From positions 5,332,001 to 5,396,000 of the forward strand of contig NZ_AP022608.1 in NCBI RefSeq assembly GCF_010728925.1: DNA of 64,000 bases, given 5' to 3'. This document shows positions 55,030-63,658 of the stretch, in pieces (positions within the stretch are counted from its first letter, which is position 1; each line of letters starts with the position of its first letter). The stretch is from Mycolicibacterium gadium. GTDB lineage: Bacteria > Actinomycetota > Actinomycetes > Mycobacteriales > Mycobacteriaceae. The notes beneath the pieces are model-generated. The model searched no databases. It was not told the origin of the DNA and saw nothing but the letters and a program-made list of their open reading frames with translations. The translations under genes were made by a program, and so were the position numbers.

Positions 55030-55736
55030 GTCTGTCCTCCAACGAAATTCCCGGGGCCTTCGACGTCGGGGCGCCTGCCTACGACAAGCTCGTGGGCGCC
55101 AACCCCGGCTACCACGATCACCTGCGACTCTCGGCGCAGCGAATGCGGATCGCCGACCAGGGCCGTGGTTTGCGCCTGTTGGACGCCGGATGCGGAACCG
55201 GGGCGTCGACCGCGGCACTACTGGCCGTCGCGCCCGAAGCCGAGATCGTCGCGGTTGACGCGTCGGAGGGCATGCTGGCGCAGGCACGGGCGAAAGCGTG
55301 GCCGACGTCGGTCAGCTTCGTGCAGTCTCGGATCGAGGATCTCGCCGACGCCGGCGTCGTCGGACCGTTCGACGGCATCCTGGCGGCCTACCTGATCCGC
55401 AACGTGACCGACCGGGACGGCCAGCTACGCAGGTTTCGTGAGCTCCTGCGACCGGGTGGAACGCTTGCGGTGCACGAATACTCGGTCCGCGATTCCAAGC
55501 TCGCCACGGCGGTGTGGAACGCGGTGTGTACCGCGATCATCATTCCCAGCGGTCGCTTGCGCAGTGGCGATGCCTCGCTCTACACCTACCTCCGGCGCAG
55601 TGTGAACACCTTCGACGGGGTGGGAGCCTTCCGGCACAGGATGGCCGCGAACGGCTTCGAGTCCGTCCGCAGCGAGACGATGCCCGGTTGGCAGCGCAAC
55701 ATCGTGCACACGTTCGTGGGGCAGGCGCCACGATGA
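55026..55736 (+). CDS. SAM methyltransferase in the crt operon (CrtT-like)
   Basis: A 236-residue UbiE/COQ5-like class I methyltransferase: RLLDAGCGTGASTAALLAVAP is the SAM loop, VAVDASEGML the acidic strand, and LRPGGTLAVHEYSVRDS the post-motif. It sits between the cyclase genes and crtU, the position of crtT in Streptomyces isorenieratene clusters. Aromatisation of beta-rings moves a methyl group within the ring, so a SAM methyltransferase is not required by the known scheme and its substrate is unknown. Confidence 0.85.
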   Translation: MSLSSNEIPGAFDVGAPAYDKLVGANPGYHDHLRLSAQRMRIADQGRGLRLLDAGCGTGASTAALLAVAPEAEIVAVDASEGMLAQARAKAWPTSVSFVQSRIEDLADAGVVGPFDGILAAYLIRNVTDRDGQLRRFRELLRPGGTLAVHEYSVRDSKLATAVWNAVCTAIIIPSGRLRSGDASLYTYLRRSVNTFDGVGAFRHRMAANGFESVRSETMPGWQRNIVHTFVGQAPR

Positions 55737-57259
55737 GCGATCCGCGCGCCCAGACTCATCCCGGGCCAGCTGGCGTGGCGAACGCATCTGAACTGTCAGA
55801 GCGCCCACGCGTCGTCGTGGTCGGCGCAGGCATCGCGGGCCTTGCTGCCGCCACGGGATTGGCCGAGCGCGGCGTTGCGGTCGACCTCATCGAGCGCCAG
55901 TCTTACCTGGGCGGCCGGGTCGGCGGATGGACCGAGCGACTTTCCGATGACTCTGAGGTCGCGATGAATCGCGGCTTTCACGCGTTCTTCCGGCAGTACT
56001 ACAATCTGCGAAACCTTCTGCGGCGCATAGACCCTGCGCTCGCGATGCTCACACCGGTGGATGACTATCCACTCATCGACGCAGAAGGCCGCACCGACAC
56101 CTTTCGGGGTTTGCCGTTGACGCCGCCGCTCAACGCGATGATGTTCGCTCTGCGCAGTCCCACGTTCCGGCTACGAGATCTCGTCCGACTCGACGCGCGA
56201 GCGGCTGCTCCGCTGGCGGCGGTGTCGGTGCCGGACATCTACGACCGCCTTGACCACCTGGATGCTGACTCCTTCCTGCGCGACATCAACTTTCCCGTAG
56301 CGGCGCGGCATCTGGCGTTCGAGGTCTTCTCCAGAAGCTTCTTCGCGGAGCCGACTGATCTGTCGGCGGCCGAACTGGCAGCGATGTTCCACATCTACTT
56401 CCTCGGCTCCCGGGAGGGGCTGATCTTCGACGTGGCCGGAGCCAACTTCGATGCGGCGCTGTGGAACCCGTTGGGCGCCTATCTCGAGGCGCTTGGTGTT
56501 CGCGTCCACCGCGAGACGTCGGTGAGCGAGGTGCGACACGGGCAGGGTTGGATGGTCGGTCTCGACGGCGGAGCGAAACTAGACGCCGACGGTGTCGTAC
56601 TGGCCACCGATATCGCTGGCCTGCAACGGATCGTCGAGAACTCTGCCGGCATCGGTGACGACGACTGGCGCAAGAGCGTGGCGAAACTCGGCAAGGCGCC
56701 GCCGTTCATCGTGCATCGGTTGTGGCTGGACGAGAAGGTGAATTCCGACCGAGCGCCGTTCATCGGAACAGGCGGCAGGCCACCGCTGGACAACGTCAGC
56801 GTGCTGGAGCGATACGAACACGAGGCGGCGGACTGGTCGCGCAAGCACGGGGGATCGGTGGTGGAACTGCACTCATACGCCGTGAAGACGCCTGACGATA
56901 CTCTGCGTGACCGGCTGCTGGGTCGCCTCCACGAGCTGTATCCCGAGACCCGCAATGCTCACGTCGTCGCCGAGAAGGTGCTCTGGCACAACGACTGCCC
57001 GCGCTTCGCTCCTGGCGACTTCGCCGACCGGCCGGTCGTGAGATCGCCCGATGACGGACTGGTGCTTGCCGGTGACGGTATCCGCATCGATCTGCCTGTC
57101 GCGCTGATGGAACGCGCCGCGACGACGGGATGGTCGGCGGCCAATCACCTTCTCGATCACTTCGGCATTCGAGGTCATTCCCTGCAGACGGTTCCGAACC
57201 ACGGGCGGATGGCGCTCCTGAGTCGAGTCGCCGAACGTGGAAGGCCCAAGACACGATGA
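55733..57259 (+). CDS. crtU: Carotenoid phi-ring synthase (beta-carotene desaturase/methyl migrase) CrtU
   Basis: A 508-residue FAD protein. GAGIAGLAAATGLAERG near residue 28 binds FAD; ERQSYLGGRVGGW follows, and NRGFHAFFRQYYNLRNLLRRIDP near residue 80 is characteristic of the CrtU/CruE group. Such enzymes desaturate a beta-ring and shift a methyl group, turning beta-carotene into isorenieratene. Length fits the family (about 510). Starts at the ATGA overlap with the methyltransferase and ends in the ATGA overlap with the Rieske gene. Confidence 0.9.
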   Translation: MSDPRAQTHPGPAGVANASELSERPRVVVVGAGIAGLAAATGLAERGVAVDLIERQSYLGGRVGGWTERLSDDSEVAMNRGFHAFFRQYYNLRNLLRRIDPALAMLTPVDDYPLIDAEGRTDTFRGLPLTPPLNAMMFALRSPTFRLRDLVRLDARAAAPLAAVSVPDIYDRLDHLDADSFLRDINFPVAARHLAFEVFSRSFFAEPTDLSAAELAAMFHIYFLGSREGLIFDVAGANFDAALWNPLGAYLEALGVRVHRETSVSEVRHGQGWMVGLDGGAKLDADGVVLATDIAGLQRIVENSAGIGDDDWRKSVAKLGKAPPFIVHRLWLDEKVNSDRAPFIGTGGRPPLDNVSVLERYEHEAADWSRKHGGSVVELHSYAVKTPDDTLRDRLLGRLHELYPETRNAHVVAEKVLWHNDCPRFAPGDFADRPVVRSPDDGLVLAGDGIRIDLPVALMERAATTGWSAANHLLDHFGIRGHSLQTVPNHGRMALLSRVAERGRPKTR

Positions 57260-58260
57260 GCAGAATCGCGAGACTTCGGTCGCGGCTGTCCAAGACGGTC
57301 CCTTTCGAACTGCTGCCCGCGCTATCTTGGCCCGCACAGCGACCGACCTACCGTGACGCCGTACCGGCGGTGATCGACGCGGCATTGCGGCGTTCGCAAC
57401 AGCGACCGAGCGGTAACTGGTACGTCCTCGGCGCCAGCGACGCCATCAAGAACCGGCCATACGGGACGTCGGTGGCGGGACAGGAACTGGTCGCCTGGCG
57501 TGGCGCGGACGGTGCTCTGAAGGTGGGACCAGGCGCGTGCCCCCATCTGGGAGCCGACCTCGCTACCGGGACGGTCGATTGTGGCGCGCTGATATGCCCG
57601 TGGCATGGGCTGCGACTGGAGGGCGGACGCGAGTTCGGTTGGCGGCCATATCCTTGCCACGACGACGGGGTGCTGGCGTGGGTGCGGCTCGACAGCATCG
57701 GAGGAGAAACACCGACCGAAATGCCCGTGTTGCCGGTACGCCCCGACGGCGAGCAGATGCACGCTGTGACACGGCTCGTCGGAACGTGTGAGCCGAGCGA
57801 CATCATCGCCAACCGGATGGATCCGTGGCACGGATCGTGGTTTCACCCGTACTCGTTCAGCCGTCTGGAAGTGCTGTCGGCTCCGCCCGCTGACGATGAC
57901 CTGCCCGAGGAAATGGACCGCTTCCTTGTCGCAGTCACCTTTCGCGTCGGCAGACTGGGGGTGCCGGTCGTCGCCGAATTCACCAGCCCGGAGCCGCGGA
58001 CCATTGTGATGCGCATCGTCGACGGGGAGGGGACGGGCAGCGTCGTGGAAACCCATGCCACACCTGTGGGTTCGGACCGCGACGGATCTCCGCGTACCGC
58101 GGTGGTCGAGGCCGTGATCGCCCATTCGGACCGATCGGGCTTCGCCTATGCGACGCGCGCAGCGCCGTTGATCAAGCCGGTCATGCGGCACGCGGCAGCG
58201 CGGCTGTGGCGTGACGACCTGGCGTACGCCGAACGAATCTTCAAGCTGCGCAGCCCTTGA
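57256..58260 (+). CDS. Rieske non-heme iron oxygenase (DUF5914-type) ending the crt operon
   Basis: A 334-residue protein. The Rieske [2Fe-2S] ligands are Cys95-x-His97 (ACPHLGAD) and Cys114-x2-His117 (CPWHGLRL), separated by 16 residues. A mononuclear-iron type motif follows: Asn186-x2-Asp189-x2-His192-x4-His197 (N-R-M-D-P-W-H-G-S-W-F-H). Both features are those of Rieske oxygenase alpha subunits, so hydroxylase or oxygenase activity is expected rather than pure electron transfer. The length is at the short end for the family. It is translationally coupled to crtU (ATGA). Its substrate is predicted to be the carotenoid made by this operon; no reductase is encoded beside it. The stop abuts the convergent idi stop. 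Confidence 0.88.
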   Translation: MSRIARLRSRLSKTVPFELLPALSWPAQRPTYRDAVPAVIDAALRRSQQRPSGNWYVLGASDAIKNRPYGTSVAGQELVAWRGADGALKVGPGACPHLGADLATGTVDCGALICPWHGLRLEGGREFGWRPYPCHDDGVLAWVRLDSIGGETPTEMPVLPVRPDGEQMHAVTRLVGTCEPSDIIANRMDPWHGSWFHPYSFSRLEVLSAPPADDDLPEEMDRFLVAVTFRVGRLGVPVVAEFTSPEPRTIVMRIVDGEGTGSVVETHATPVGSDRDGSPRTAVVEAVIAHSDRSGFAYATRAAPLIKPVMRHAAARLWRDDLAYAERIFKLRSP

Positions 58261-58809
58261 TCAGTGCGAGACGACTCCGGCCGCGTCGAGCAACGGGATC
58301 TGTTCGGCAGCCCACGGACTGATGGCCCAGGGCAGTTGAGCGGCCGACCGCAGATCCGGCCACGAGGCCCACGTGTAGTCCATCACCTCGTCCGGCGACG
58401 GATGTAAATCACCCACGGCGGCAGCGCAGTACACCGGACATACCTCGTTCTCGACGGTCCCGTCGGCCGCGACGGCGCGATAGCGGTAGTCGGGTAGCGC
58501 GCACACCACGCGTTCGATCGTCAGCCCGAGTTCCTGGCGGGCGCGCCGGTGGACCGCATCTGCGATCGGCTCATCCGGTGCCGGATGGCCGCAGAACGAA
58601 TTCGTCCACACCCCAGGCCATGTCCGCTTGCTAAGCGCGCGCCGCGTCATCAACACGCGTCCGTCGGCGTCGAAGACGTAGCACGAGAAACCGAGGTGCA
58701 GCGGGGTACTCGCGTGGTGCACGGAGGCTTTCGCGGCAGTGCCGACTGCGGCACCGCGGTCGTCCACGAGCACCACGAATTCCTCGGAACCAAGCGCAGT
58801 GTCACTCAT
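58261..58809 (-). CDS. idi: Isopentenyl-diphosphate delta-isomerase (type I)
   Basis: A 182-residue Nudix-fold isomerase. Catalytic Cys73 is in SFCGHP, RRARQELGL (Glu93) is the Nudix-like metal site, and VENEVCPVY carries Glu120 and Glu122 (the catalytic/metal Glu pair). It interconverts IPP and DMAPP, supplying DMAPP for prenyl chains. Length and motifs are normal. It converges on the crt operon, feeding CrtE. A GGGTAT element lies 9 nt before the ATG. Confidence 0.95.
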   Translation of the reverse strand: MSDTALGSEEFVVLVDDRGAAVGTAAKASVHHASTPLHLGFSCYVFDADGRVLMTRRALSKRTWPGVWTNSFCGHPAPDEPIADAVHRRARQELGLTIERVVCALPDYRYRAVAADGTVENEVCPVYCAAAVGDLHPSPDEVMDYTWASWPDLRSAAQLPWAISPWAAEQIPLLDAAGVVSH

Positions 58810-58818
58810 TGCTCGTGT

Positions 58819-58843
58819 ATACCCCTCTTACGGCAAACGATAC
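58819..58843 (-). promoter_or_regulatory. Candidate SigF promoter of idi
   Basis: On the minus strand GTAT (58843-58840), 15 nt, then GGGTAT (58824-58819) resembles the SigF consensus GTTT-N15-17-GGGTAT with one -35 mismatch. Transcription would begin about 3 nt before the ATG, giving an almost leaderless mRNA. Together with the GGGTAT before crtE this suggests joint control of precursor supply and pigment genes. Confidence 0.5.
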
Positions 58844-58847
58844 GTGA

Positions 58848-60431
58848 CTACGTGTCGGCGGTGGCGCGCAGTCCGAGCGCGAAGAGCAACCGGACATCGG
58901 GGTCGTCCAGCGCGGTGGACAGCAACGTCTCGATGCGCCGAACCCGGTACCGCACTGTGTTGGGGTGCACGTGCAGATGCTTGGCGACGGCGGCCACGTC
59001 GCCGAACCCGTCGAGGTACGCCCGCAGCGTCTCGGCCAGCATCGGATCCTCGTCGCGCAGGAGTCGGACCCGGGGATCGACGAGCCGCGACCGTCCGGCG
59101 ACGTGCGACACGATCTCATCGAGGAGCACGGTGGTGTGCGCCTCGTCCAGCGAGGTGATCTGTCCGATCGCGCCGGGATGGCGATCGGCGCTGTCGAAGA
59201 CGCGGTCGATCTCGACGCGGGCGGCCGCCGCGCCCGCCAGTCCGCCGAGCGGGGCCGCGACGACGGCACGAAGCGTGAGGCCGAGTTCGCGACGCATCGC
59301 GCTCACGACTCCACGCACCCAGGACATCACCGACGATGGTGCACCGATCTTGGGTAGCAGGACGTAGACCCGCCCACCGGCCGAGACCGTCTGGGCGTCG
59401 GCACGAAAAGCGCTGGCGCTCAACGCGATGACACCGGCCGGCGCAGACGCTCCGCCCTGGAAGCCGACGAGCGCCGCCCGGCCGTCGACGGTGATTCCCA
59501 GCTCGCGCGCTATCGCTGCGATGTCGACATCGTCGCCGGCCAGTCCGAGCATTTGTTGCACCTGCACCGCATGGGTCGACGGCGTCGCTGCCAGGCGCGT
59601 CATGATCCGCGCCGCGAGCACCGCACCGCCGCGCAGAATCTCCTCGGCGTCGTCGGCCAGTGGCGCGGAACCCTGCTGCAGCCAAATCGTGCCTGCGAAG
59701 GCCGGCGGGCGACGCGCATCCGTACTGGGCAGGTGAATACCGACCGCCAGCCGCGGGCGCAGACCCAACTCGGGGCGCTCGGCAACGCGCACGACATCGC
59801 CGCCCGCCCGCAGCGCGTCGAAGATGCCCCACTGCGCGATCCATTCCAGGTGTTCGGGCGGACCGGCGCGGCCCAGGATAGTCAGGCGGCGCAACTCGTC
59901 CGCGTCGTCACTGGACGCCGAGTACGCGAGCACGTGTGATTGTTCGTCCTCGATGCTGACCATGCCGCGGGTGCCGTCGGCGATCGATTGCGCGAGGCCG
60001 AACAGGTCGGTGCCCGAGTCGCGGTCGTCCCGGTCGCCGTGATGTTCGAAGGCATGGGTGACGAGGCGGTAGAGCGACTCCCACCGGGCGCGCGGGTCGA
60101 CGGCCACGACCGCGGTACCGAGTGCGACGGCCCGCCTTACCGCGGCGTCGGTGGGTTCCTTGACGAAGATGGCCGTCGGCACCGTTCCCGAACCCGCGAA
60201 CTGCTGCTCGAGCCATCGCACGGCCTCGGCGTCGGCGACGCCGAGCAGAAAGAAGAGATCGGCGGAACCGGCACCGACCGCAAGACCCAACCGGACATCG
60301 TCGGCGTCGACGAGCGCCACCGAACCGACCGGCATGTCCAGGCCTCGGGGGGCTTCGACCAGCGTCACCATCGTGCGGTCCAAGGCCAGCAGCAGCCTGC
60401 CGAGCCCGAGGCCGGAAGACGGTGCGGTCAT
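58848..60431 (-). CDS. pruC: PucR-type activator of proline catabolism (PruC-like, Rv1186c)
   Basis: A 527-residue regulator: an N-terminal PucR-like domain (about residues 15-150, VDADDVRLGLAVGAGSADLFFLLGV), a GGDEF-like middle and a C-terminal helix-turn-helix (LRAYLDGFGDVAAVAKHLHVHPNTVRYRVRRIETLL). Divergent from pruA across 93 nt. In mycobacteria the equivalent gene (Rv1186c) activates pruA/pruB in response to proline, as recalled. The gene belongs to the same group as the PucR-like regulator at 10741-11997 but is not a close copy. Confidence 0.87.
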   Translation of the reverse strand: MTAPSSGLGLGRLLLALDRTMVTLVEAPRGLDMPVGSVALVDADDVRLGLAVGAGSADLFFLLGVADAEAVRWLEQQFAGSGTVPTAIFVKEPTDAAVRRAVALGTAVVAVDPRARWESLYRLVTHAFEHHGDRDDRDSGTDLFGLAQSIADGTRGMVSIEDEQSHVLAYSASSDDADELRRLTILGRAGPPEHLEWIAQWGIFDALRAGGDVVRVAERPELGLRPRLAVGIHLPSTDARRPPAFAGTIWLQQGSAPLADDAEEILRGGAVLAARIMTRLAATPSTHAVQVQQMLGLAGDDVDIAAIARELGITVDGRAALVGFQGGASAPAGVIALSASAFRADAQTVSAGGRVYVLLPKIGAPSSVMSWVRGVVSAMRRELGLTLRAVVAAPLGGLAGAAAARVEIDRVFDSADRHPGAIGQITSLDEAHTTVLLDEIVSHVAGRSRLVDPRVRLLRDEDPMLAETLRAYLDGFGDVAAVAKHLHVHPNTVRYRVRRIETLLSTALDDPDVRLLFALGLRATADT

Positions 60432-60524
60432 CGCGCCTCCTTTGTCTGATCCAACTATAAGTCCACCAGGTCTTTGTCCGATCAGCCATCGGTTGAAAAC
60501 GGTACGAACGGGGATTCTTACTGG

Positions 60525-62153
60525 ATGGACGCCTTCAGCGACGTGCCCGCCCCTGCCAACGAACCGGTTCTCGACTACGCCCCGGGTTCAGGGGAGCGCT
60601 CCCGGCTCACCGAAGCCCTTTCGACGCTTGCCGCAGACCCGATCGACCTGCCCCATGTGATCGGCGGCGCCCGCCGCATGGGTGGCGGGGAGCGCGCCGA
60701 CGTGGTGCAGCCCCACCGGCACAGCGCACGGCTGGGTACCTTCACCAACGCAGTGCACGCCGATGCGACCGCCGCCATCGACGCCGCGATCGCCGCCAAG
60801 CCCGGCTGGGAAGCGACGCCGTTCGACGAGCGCGCCGCGGTCTTCCTGCGCGCCGCCGATCTGCTCGCCGGACCGTGGCGCGAGAAGTTGTGCGCGGCCA
60901 CCATGTTGGGCCAGTCCAAGACCGCGTACCAGGCCGAGATCGACGCCGCCTGTGAACTGATCGACTTCTGGCGATTCAACGTCGGATTCGCCCGCGAGAT
61001 CTACGCCGAACAGCCGATCAGCGCGCGCGGCGTGTGGAACCGGACCGACTACCGCCCGCTCGAGGGATTCGTCTACGCCATCACCCCGTTCAACTTCACC
61101 GCGATCGCGGGCAATCTGCCCAGCGCGCCCGCACTGATGGGCAACACCGTGGTGTGGAAGCCGTCGCCTACGCAGACCTTCGCCGCATACCTGACCATGC
61201 AGTTGCTCGAGGCGGCCGGCCTGCCGCCTGGCGTCATCAACCTGCTGGCGGGTGACGGCATCGCGGTTTCCGATGTGGCACTTGCCGATCCGCGGCTGGC
61301 CGGCATCCACTTCACGGGGTCGACGGCGACGTTCCAGCATCTGTGGCGCGAGGTCGGCACCCACATCGACCGCTACCACACCTATCCGCGGTTGGTGGGG
61401 GAGACCGGAGGCAAGGATTTCGTGTTGGCGCATTCCTCGGCTCAGCCCGACGTGTTGCGCACCGCGTTGATCCGTGGCGCGTTCGACTACCAGGGCCAGA
61501 AGTGCTCGGCGGCGTCACGGGCGTTCATCCCCCGATCGGTGTGGCAACAGATGGGTGACGACTTCCTCTCCGCCACCGAAGCATTGACATACGGCGACGT
61601 CACCGACCTGACCAATTTCGGCGGTGCCCTGATCGACGATCGGGCCTTCGCGAAGAACGTCACCGCGATCGAGCGTGCCAAGAGCGCCGCGAACGTCACC
61701 GTCGCCGTCGGCGGCGAATACGACGACAGCGAAGGCTATTTCGTCAAGCCGACTGTCCTGCTGTCCGATGATCCGACCGACGAATCGTTTTCCACCGAGT
61801 ACTTCGGTCCGATCCTGTCAGTCCACGTGTATCCGGACGGCGACTACGAACGTGTCATCGACGTCGTCGACAGCGGCGCGCGCTACGCGCTTACCGGAGC
61901 GGTGATCGCCGATGACCGTGCGGCGGTGCTGACGGCGCAGCGACGGTTGCGTCATGCGGCGGGCAACTTCTACGTCAACGACAAGCCGACCGGTGCGGTC
62001 GTCGGGCAGCAGCCGTTCGGTGGCTCACGGGCATCGGGAACCAACGACAAGGCAGGCTCGGCGCTTAATCTGTTGCGCTGGACGTCGGCCCGGTCGATCA
62101 AGGAGACGTTCGCCCCCGCGACGAACCACACCTATCCCCACATGGAGGCGTGA
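60525..62153 (+). CDS. pruA: 1-pyrroline-5-carboxylate dehydrogenase PruA (RocA)
   Basis: A 542-residue aldehyde dehydrogenase that oxidises glutamate semialdehyde (from P5C) to glutamate with NAD. Catalytic Glu293 is in VGETGGKD, and nucleophile Cys327 is in QGQKCSA; FTGSTATF and ITPFNFTAI line the NAD and substrate sites. It is close to Rv1187 as recalled. ATG 60525 (MDAFSDVPAPANEPVLDYAP) matches the M. tuberculosis start; a longer frame from 60474 is rejected. It precedes pruB by 1 nt (TGA, c, GTG). Confidence 0.96.
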   Translation: MDAFSDVPAPANEPVLDYAPGSGERSRLTEALSTLAADPIDLPHVIGGARRMGGGERADVVQPHRHSARLGTFTNAVHADATAAIDAAIAAKPGWEATPFDERAAVFLRAADLLAGPWREKLCAATMLGQSKTAYQAEIDAACELIDFWRFNVGFAREIYAEQPISARGVWNRTDYRPLEGFVYAITPFNFTAIAGNLPSAPALMGNTVVWKPSPTQTFAAYLTMQLLEAAGLPPGVINLLAGDGIAVSDVALADPRLAGIHFTGSTATFQHLWREVGTHIDRYHTYPRLVGETGGKDFVLAHSSAQPDVLRTALIRGAFDYQGQKCSAASRAFIPRSVWQQMGDDFLSATEALTYGDVTDLTNFGGALIDDRAFAKNVTAIERAKSAANVTVAVGGEYDDSEGYFVKPTVLLSDDPTDESFSTEYFGPILSVHVYPDGDYERVIDVVDSGARYALTGAVIADDRAAVLTAQRRLRHAAGNFYVNDKPTGAVVGQQPFGGSRASGTNDKAGSALNLLRWTSARSIKETFAPATNHTYPHMEA

Positions 62154-62154
62154 C

Positions 62155-63117
62155 GTGGGTGTCTTCGAGCGGGTCGCGCGCCCGGCGATCATGGCCGTCA
62201 GCCGGTCGGACGGATTGCGCCGCACAGCCGAGCGCCTGCCCGTCACTCGGCAGGTGGTGCGCCGCTTCGTACCCGGTGAGACGGTGAGGGATGCGCTGGA
62301 CTCCGTTGCGCAGTTGCGGAATTCGGACCGCCTGGTGTCGATCGACTATCTCGGCGAGGACGTCACCGACGCCGACGCGGCGAATACCACCGTCGACGCC
62401 TACCTTGCGTTGCTAGATGCGTTGGACCGTCGCGACGAGCCCACGGCGGCGGTGCGGCCGCTCGAGGTGTCGCTGAAGCTGTCGGCGCTGGGGCAGGCCT
62501 TGCCCCGCGACGGCGAGAAGATCGCACTCGAGAACGCCCACACCATCTGTGAGCGGGCGCAGCGCGCTGGCGCGTGGGTGACCGTGGACGCCGAGGACCA
62601 TTCGACGACGGACTCGACGCTGTCCATCGTCCGCGACCTGCGCACCGAATTCGGTTGGCTAGGAACGGTTTTGCAGGCGTACCTGCGGCGCACCGAGGCC
62701 GATTGCAGGGAGTTCGCCGTTTCGGGAGCGCGAATTCGGCTGTGCAAGGGCGCCTACGACGAGCCCGCATCGGTGGCGTACCGCGATCGTGACGACGTCA
62801 CCGCGTCCTATCTTGCGTGCCTGCGAGTGCTGATGGCTGGCGACGGCTATCCGATGGTCGCCTCACACGATCCTGCGATCATCGAGGCGGTTCCTGCGCT
62901 GACGCGCGAGTTCAGCAGGGGCGTCGATGATTTCGAATATCAGATGCTGTACGGCATTCGTGACGCCGAGCAGCGCAGGATGGCCGCGGAAGGCAATCAC
63001 GTCCGGGTCTACGTGCCGTTCGGAACGCAGTGGTACGGCTACTTCGTGCGGCGACTGGCCGAGCGGCCCGCCAACCTGACGTTCTTTCTGCGTGCCCTGA
63101 CCGAACGCCGTCACTGA
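62155..63117 (+). CDS. pruB: Proline dehydrogenase PruB
   Basis: A 320-residue FAD-linked monofunctional proline dehydrogenase (PutA-like beta/alpha-barrel): LEVSLKLSALGQAL, VTVDAEDHSTTDSTL, IRLCKGAYDEPASVAYRD and EYQMLYGIRDAEQRR are the flavin- and substrate-binding strands; RVYVPFGTQWYGYFVRRLAERPAN is the C-terminal YxxRRxxER signature region. It oxidises proline to P5C at the membrane, passing electrons to quinone. GTG 62155 has GGAGG 6 nt upstream. Last of the pruAB operon. Confidence 0.95.
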   Translation: MGVFERVARPAIMAVSRSDGLRRTAERLPVTRQVVRRFVPGETVRDALDSVAQLRNSDRLVSIDYLGEDVTDADAANTTVDAYLALLDALDRRDEPTAAVRPLEVSLKLSALGQALPRDGEKIALENAHTICERAQRAGAWVTVDAEDHSTTDSTLSIVRDLRTEFGWLGTVLQAYLRRTEADCREFAVSGARIRLCKGAYDEPASVAYRDRDDVTASYLACLRVLMAGDGYPMVASHDPAIIEAVPALTREFSRGVDDFEYQMLYGIRDAEQRRMAAEGNHVRVYVPFGTQWYGYFVRRLAERPANLTFFLRALTERRH

Positions 63118-63608
63118 GCGGGAAACGCCGCGACGTTCATGATGACGCTGCCGCCGCACGGTCCACCGTCGATATCGGTGCGCCAGACCCCGCGTAGCGA
63201 TCCATCGGCTTGCGGGGTGTAGTAGGCGACCGAATGCGCGGGGTTCCACTGCTTCGGCACACCTTCGCCCAGATAGCAATCCCACTGCCAGTCGTAGACG
63301 TGCACCCACCGGGTGCCGTCCCACGTGTAGCGGGGCGGTAACGGCAGCGTCGGATTCGCGGGCTTGGGGCCGCCGATGACGGTCGACACGCAGGCGCCCG
63401 TCGAACAGTCGGTGGAAAACAGGTAGACATCGCTGAAGTCGGGCTCGTGCTGGCGGGCGGCCATGCTGGTGCCGGTCTTCGTGGCCGCGTACCGCAGCAG
63501 CGAGAACTTGCCGTTCCAGATCTGGCCCGTGGCAAGCGCGTGCGGGGCGGTCACCAGGCTGCCCAGGACGACGGCGACGAGCACCGCGGTGAGCGTTCGC
63601 CTGGACAC
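63111..63608 (-). CDS. Secreted protein of unknown function
   Basis: A 165-residue exported protein: MSRRTLTAVLVAVVLG signal peptide, cleavage after ALA near residue 27. The mature part has four Cys (DCSTGAC, WDCYL, GPC) likely in disulfides, and Trp/Tyr-rich segments (RYTWDGTRWVHVYDWQWD). I do not recognise a named family, though small secreted proteins of this type occur in mycobacteria. Start is a GTG. The 3' end overlaps pruB by 7 nt. Confidence 0.8.
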   Translation of the reverse strand: MSRRTLTAVLVAVVLGSLVTAPHALATGQIWNGKFSLLRYAATKTGTSMAARQHEPDFSDVYLFSTDCSTGACVSTVIGGPKPANPTLPLPPRYTWDGTRWVHVYDWQWDCYLGEGVPKQWNPAHSVAYYTPQADGSLRGVWRTDIDGGPCGGSVIMNVAAFPAQ

Positions 63609-63658
63609 GACCGTGACGGTATCCGTGCACGCCCGACGGACGTCGACGGCGCGCCGCG

